Shown here piece after piece: positions 60,563 through 64,000 of a DNA stretch of 64,000 nucleotides. Source of the stretch: JABCZS01 sp041660525 (GTDB taxonomy: Bacteria > Pseudomonadota > Gammaproteobacteria > JABCZS01); the NCBI GenBank assembly GCA_041660525.1, contig JBAZWD010000001.1, positions 124,001 to 188,000 on the forward strand. Direction: 5' to 3'. Numbering within the stretch: the first letter of the stretch is position 1; every line of letters starts with the position of its first letter. The notes below the pieces were generated by a model. It saw only the letters and a program-made list of their open reading frames with translations. It was not told where the DNA came from and did not search any database. Position numbers and translations under genes: made by a program.

Positions 60563-61983
60563 TGGGCCAACCAAAATATTGCACCAAATAAGCCTGCAAT
60601 AATAAGACTTATTTTATCTTTAAATGCAAATACCACAGGGTCTTCATGCATCACACCACGATGAGTAAGTAACCAAATACGACTCACCCAAAATAATAAC
60701 AACGGACACGCAAGCCAAATTAACTGCGGATATTGATACATAGCAATAGTAGTTTGATCTTGAATATAAAGCGCCAATACGAGCACAGATAAATATCCGG
60801 AAGCCGCGCCTAGTGACGAGAGCATTTCTAAATCACTCGGAAAATATCCACGACCTGGAGTTTTTTCAGTTTTACCTTCTTTTTTGGCATCATGCAATTC
60901 AGCATAACGTTTTACCAAAGCCAAACTTAAAAATATAAACATTGAAAAGGCTAACATCCAAAACGTTGGCCAAACTAAAATAACAAATGCGCCCGCAATG
61001 ATGCGTAAAGTATACAATGCTGCCAGCGTAATCACATCGATCACCATCCGGCGTTTAAACACCATAGAATAGACCAAGGTTAACACATAATAAACAGCCA
61101 ACGTTGCTGTAAATAAAAACGGTAATAGCCATAAAGATCCCGCAAAAGCGAGTAACAATAACAAGGGGCAAACGAGTAATCCCTGTTTTATAGGCAATGA
61201 TCCCGCAGCAAATGGGCGGTATCGTTTAGTGATATGTTGTCGGTCATCCGCTAAATCGAGTAAATCATTTAGTAAATATACACTCGATGCACACAAACAA
61301 AAAAATATAAAACCCAACATACTATTAAAAAATAAATCTAAATGATTTAGTTGATGGCTAGCAAGTAGTGGCACAAAAATTAATAAATTTTTTGCCCATT
61401 GATGTACACGTAATGCTTTGATCCATAATTTGAATGAAGACTGAGGACTTTTAATTACTTGTTCAACATTGCCGCCAGCTATTGCTTTGGCCACAACGCC
61501 ATATTCAGGCTCAACCACATAAGCTTTACGCGCAGATTGCCAAATAGGAATATCAGCTTGTGAATTACCCACATAATCAAATCCACCCAGTCCATATTCG
61601 GCTACTAATAGATCACGCTTTTGATGTGCAGATAAATTTGTTTTATGTTCTGTGGCCAAAACTCGATCAAACAATTGTAAATGCTCAGCAATTTTGTCCG
61701 CATAAATTTTATGACTCGCTGTTGCTAATATAATAGTTCGACCCAATGCACGCTGCTCTTTTATTAAAGCAATCACTTGGTCATTGTAGGGTAGAATGGT
61801 CACATCTAGATCTGTAGCTTGTGCCAGTTTTTCTTTAAGATAGGCTTTACCAGATAACAACCAGCGGATAGGCATAAAAAAATAAGACGGTTTATCACGC
61901 GCAAACGCCAGCCCAGATTCAACAAGAAGGTCGGATTTTAGTAAAGTTCCATCTAAATCAATAACAAAAGGTGGCTGGCTCAC
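60559..61983 (-). CDS. HAD-UbiA fusion: polyprenyl-phosphate phosphoribosyltransferase-like
   Basis: 474 aa. Residues 1-~190 are a HAD phosphatase (FVIDLDGTLLKSDLLVE, IILATASHK, GGFDYVGNSQADIPIW). Residues ~195-474 are a UbiA-type membrane prenyl/phosphoribosyltransferase: LWIKALRVHQWAKNLLIFVP, YLLNDLLDLADDRQH (NDxxDxxxD), and RYAELHDAKKEGK with about nine spans. The UbiA part resembles DPPR synthase (Rv3806c), and the HAD part could remove the 5-phosphate. Similar fusions include NoeC-like nodulation proteins. First gene of the co-directional cluster. Confidence 0.88.
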   Translation of the reverse strand: MSQPPFVIDLDGTLLKSDLLVESGLAFARDKPSYFFMPIRWLLSGKAYLKEKLAQATDLDVTILPYNDQVIALIKEQRALGRTIILATASHKIYADKIAEHLQLFDRVLATEHKTNLSAHQKRDLLVAEYGLGGFDYVGNSQADIPIWQSARKAYVVEPEYGVVAKAIAGGNVEQVIKSPQSSFKLWIKALRVHQWAKNLLIFVPLLASHQLNHLDLFFNSMLGFIFFCLCASSVYLLNDLLDLADDRQHITKRYRPFAAGSLPIKQGLLVCPLLLLLAFAGSLWLLPFLFTATLAVYYVLTLVYSMVFKRRMVIDVITLAALYTLRIIAGAFVILVWPTFWMLAFSMFIFLSLALVKRYAELHDAKKEGKTEKTPGRGYFPSDLEMLSSLGAASGYLSVLVLALYIQDQTTIAMYQYPQLIWLACPLLLFWVSRIWLLTHRGVMHEDPVVFAFKDKISLIIAGLFGAIFWLAQ

Positions 61984-62059
61984 AGGATAACCTCAATAAA
62001 TCCAAATCAAAGATGATCCACCATTGTTTCATAACCTAGCGAACTTAGCAATAATTTAT

Positions 62060-62091
62060 GAGGTTAACTTGAAGAAATGCACCTTAACCTC
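62060..62091 (-). terminator. Possible hairpin terminator downstream of the glycosyltransferase
   Basis: GAGGTTAA (62060-62067) and TTAACCTC (62084-62091) are perfect 8-base arms with 16 bases between. On the minus strand, ATAAATTATT follows, a weak T-containing tail. It lies in the 120-base gap before the HAD-UbiA gene. Confidence 0.4.
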
Positions 62092-62103
62092 TGTCGATTA
62101 TAT

Positions 62104-63285
62104 CTATAAATTACAACCTAAAGAATTTAAAGCATTTAAAATAACTTGTTTTTGATTATACCAAGCATAATGATCTTGCGCATGTACATGGCTTCGGGCA
62201 GCCATTTTTTGATAATCTTTCATCTGATGGATAGCCTGAGTAATCGTATTGTACCACTGATTATCCTGCGATAAATATCCATTATCTTGGTGTCGAATGG
62301 CTTTTGCATAGGTAAAAATGGGCGATGCGATGGTCTGCGTGCCTACAATCGCAGCTTCAAAATACTTTAATTCTGATTTACAATTTGTAAATACATTATC
62401 TTGTAATGGCACAATATTAAATTCCACACTTCCTATTAACTTTTGTAAATTAATGAAATCACAAAAGGGGAAATATTTTATGCGATCACCAAATTTATGA
62501 ATTAAAACATCCGCATTAATATAGCCTACTACTACAATGCGAAGATTAGGAATTTCTTCCAATAATATTTCTAATGCAGGAACAACTAAAGCAAAATCTT
62601 TATTATGAGATGGAGTCCCGCTAAAATAACCAATATGAATATGTCCATCTTGTGCTGGCTCAAAGTTTTGTTTAGCTGAAAAAATTTGCTCTGAAATCGC
62701 GAGTTGTTCTCGATTAAGAAAATTAGGAATAATTGCGGTTGGAATATCAACAAAATCCCGAACTTGTTCTGCAAGAAATGCATTCGTTGTAATTCCACCC
62801 TCACATTGTTTTAATGTTTCACCTATGGTTGAAATATAAGTACACCAAAAATCAAAAACACCTTTATCTGAGGGTTGATCCGTTGTTGATACCATAGTTT
62901 GCGCCCAATCGACATTAAAAACTAAATCATCTACATCGAATAATACTTTTTTTCCACGGCTTCGAAATTCAGAAATAAACTGACGTATACACTCATCATA
63001 CCTTACTCTGCATATGACCAAAACATCCGCTAGATCTGCAATTTCATTCAAATACGAAAGATCTTTTAAAAAAAAATAAGATGCTGATATTACGATATTT
63101 TCAGTCGCACTATTTAAGACTTGCGCCATATTATAGGCCCGATATCGGAATGTAGAATAATCAGCTTGTTCATAAATATATGCTACGCGCTTTTTACCAG
63201 AGGCTAGCATTTTTAATCGTTGCTCAACACTGATATCCCAAGGATTTTTATAAGCAACATGTCTGATTGAGTTAAGAAAAAACAT
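62104..63285 (-). CDS. GT4-like glycosyltransferase
   Basis: 393 aa, cytosolic, GT-B fold inferred. N-terminal part: KRVAYIYEQADYSTFRYRAY, LADVLVICRVRYDECIRQFI, KKVLFDVDDLVFNVDWAQ. C-terminal donor-binding part: IHIGYFSGTPSHNKDFALVV, LRIVVVGYINADVLIHKFG, VEFNIVPLQDNVFTNCKSEL KYFEAA (split), where the conserved E of ExxxE lies in KSELKYFEA. It is of the type found in polysaccharide clusters. Sugar specificity is unknown. It lies 18 bases after a methyltransferase gene. Confidence 0.82.
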   Translation of the reverse strand: MFFLNSIRHVAYKNPWDISVEQRLKMLASGKKRVAYIYEQADYSTFRYRAYNMAQVLNSATENIVISASYFFLKDLSYLNEIADLADVLVICRVRYDECIRQFISEFRSRGKKVLFDVDDLVFNVDWAQTMVSTTDQPSDKGVFDFWCTYISTIGETLKQCEGGITTNAFLAEQVRDFVDIPTAIIPNFLNREQLAISEQIFSAKQNFEPAQDGHIHIGYFSGTPSHNKDFALVVPALEILLEEIPNLRIVVVGYINADVLIHKFGDRIKYFPFCDFINLQKLIGSVEFNIVPLQDNVFTNCKSELKYFEAAIVGTQTIASPIFTYAKAIRHQDNGYLSQDNQWYNTITQAIHQMKDYQKMAARSHVHAQDHYAWYNQKQVILNALNSLGCNL

Positions 63286-63303
63286 TAAAATATCCTGACA
63301 TAC

Positions 63304-64000
63304 TTAAGGCTTGATTACCACATATAAATCTTGATGCCCCCACCAAAACCCAGGCGAATATTTATGAATTGAACACCCGGCTTGAGTTAAGACCTCTTGT
63401 TCAACAAATTCTTTTGTTACAATAGCGGTGCCATATTCTGCTGTATTTAAATCCATCTGCTCTGAAATAGGTTCAAACCAAAAGCCATCTTCGGGCATTA
63501 TAAAATCTAGGTGTTCCTTTTCTTTGCTCACTAATCCATGCGTTGTAAAAATCAAAGCACCTTTAGAATTAAGTTGCTCATAATGAGCTAGAATCCATTG
63601 TCCCCATGTTGTTCTTGGCATGTGCGAAAAAAATGAAAGCGAAAAAATAACATCATATTTAGAGGACGGTTTAAAGTTTTTTGGGTCACTCTGAGAAATT
63701 ATAGCTTTTTGTCCTAATTCTTTAGAAATAAATTGAATCGCTTCCTCATGGATATCACAGGCTGTAAAATTAATATAGGGCATAACTAAGGGTAAATGTC
63801 TTGTGACACACCCATAGCCAGAAGCAAATTCCAATAAATTACACGATGTTTGAAAATGAGGCCCTAGATCATTCAAAATATCTGATAATAGCAATGCGGA
63901 TTTACGCCCATCGTGAAAATAATAATGAACGGCTTCTTCCTTGGAACTAAAGCAAGGATGATTCACTACAAAATGAAAAATAAAATCATCTAAATGAATG
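63304..64000 (-). CDS. SAM-dependent methyltransferase (5' end beyond window)
   Basis: At least 232 codons. Motif I LLEFASGYGCVTRHLPLVMP, acidic INFTACDIHEEAIQFI, YDVIFSLSFFSHMPRTTWGQ and GALIFTTHGLVSKE. The frame stays open to the edge through IHLDDFIFHFVVNHPCF, and this sequence resembles the lead-in of related proteins, so the GTG at 63966 is probably internal and the gene starts outside the window. It probably modifies a surface glycan with the glycosyltransferase downstream. Confidence 0.82.
   Translation of the reverse strand, partial: IHLDDFIFHFVVNHPCFSSKEEAVHYYFHDGRKSALLLSDILNDLGPHFQTSCNLLEFASGYGCVTRHLPLVMPYINFTACDIHEEAIQFISKELGQKAIISQSDPKNFKPSSKYDVIFSLSFFSHMPRTTWGQWILAHYEQLNSKGALIFTTHGLVSKEKEHLDFIMPEDGFWFEPISEQMDLNTAEYGTAIVTKEFVEQEVLTQAGCSIHKYSPGFWWGHQDLYVVIKP

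Noticed and set aside
1..64000. CRISPR array, rRNA operon, insertion sequence or prophage structural genes
   Set aside because: No regularly spaced repeats, no rRNA-like sequence, no transposase or integrase motifs and no phage head/tail genes were seen.

Overview
The window is a gene-dense, AT-rich stretch of a gammaproteobacterial chromosome. Housekeeping genes (metK, rsmE-gshB-yqgE-ruvX-purEK, engB, rph, yicC-gmk-rpoZ-spoT, recG, glmU-glmS, znu/queF) resemble those of the order Legionellales in content and codon style. A CqsS/LqsS-type sensor, Sel1-repeat and FadL-like proteins, a chromosomal TraT and an effector-like orphan fit that group. This placement is an inference from gene content; a 16S rRNA or core-protein tree would decide it. 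No gap exceeds 300 bases. The largest gaps are 4576-4767 (a degenerate direct repeat), 17790-17986 (terminator, structured RNA candidate, higBA promoter), 33503-33667 and 40786-40952.

Left part (1-10.8 kb): the metK 3' end is translationally coupled to bioA. It is followed by a fadL-like porin and a bufferin-type operon (bufA, bufC, bufD) that lacks the modifying oxygenase gene bufB. Next come a Schlafen/AlbA-type ATP-binding regulator and the rsmE-gshB-yqgE-ruvX-purE-purK block.

Accessory block (10.8-18.6 kb), between purK and engB: vapBC, an XRE regulator with an unknown partner, and a divergent regulator with an inactive S24-like domain. Then comes a co-directional set of a SAM methyltransferase, a CqsS/LqsS-like membrane histidine kinase and two tandem receiver proteins without a DNA-binding domain. 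A divergent SDR gene and higBA close the block. The methyltransferase-kinase-regulator-regulator order matches phcBSRQ-type quorum sensing, while the kinase looks like the alpha-hydroxyketone receptors. This is the strongest candidate for an undescribed system.

Middle (18.6-40 kb): engB, cytochrome c4, a DsbA-like protein whose 3' end runs into an antisense tRNA-Arg(CCG), a sodium:solute symporter and cytochrome c5. Then a fusion of a periplasmic binding domain to a TolC-type channel, apt, a DUF4143 ATPase with a long palindrome upstream, rph, yicC, gmk, rpoZ, and a spoT that appears to lack the helical linker domain. A Sel1 protein, an effector-like orphan, a second DUF4143 ATPase, recG and a methyltransferase-astA-astD operon follow.

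Right part (40-64 kb): traT, two tandem outer-membrane paralogues, znuA-queF diverging from znuCB and a solute-binding protein, then glmU-glmS. A co-directional cell-envelope glycan cluster ends the window. It contains HAD-UbiA, DprE1-like and DprE2-like enzymes, three multi-spanning membrane proteins, an epimerase, an FAD oxidoreductase and GtrA. Together these imply polyprenyl-phosphate D-arabinofuranose synthesis and transfer. A glycosyltransferase and a methyltransferase that runs off the end lie upstream.
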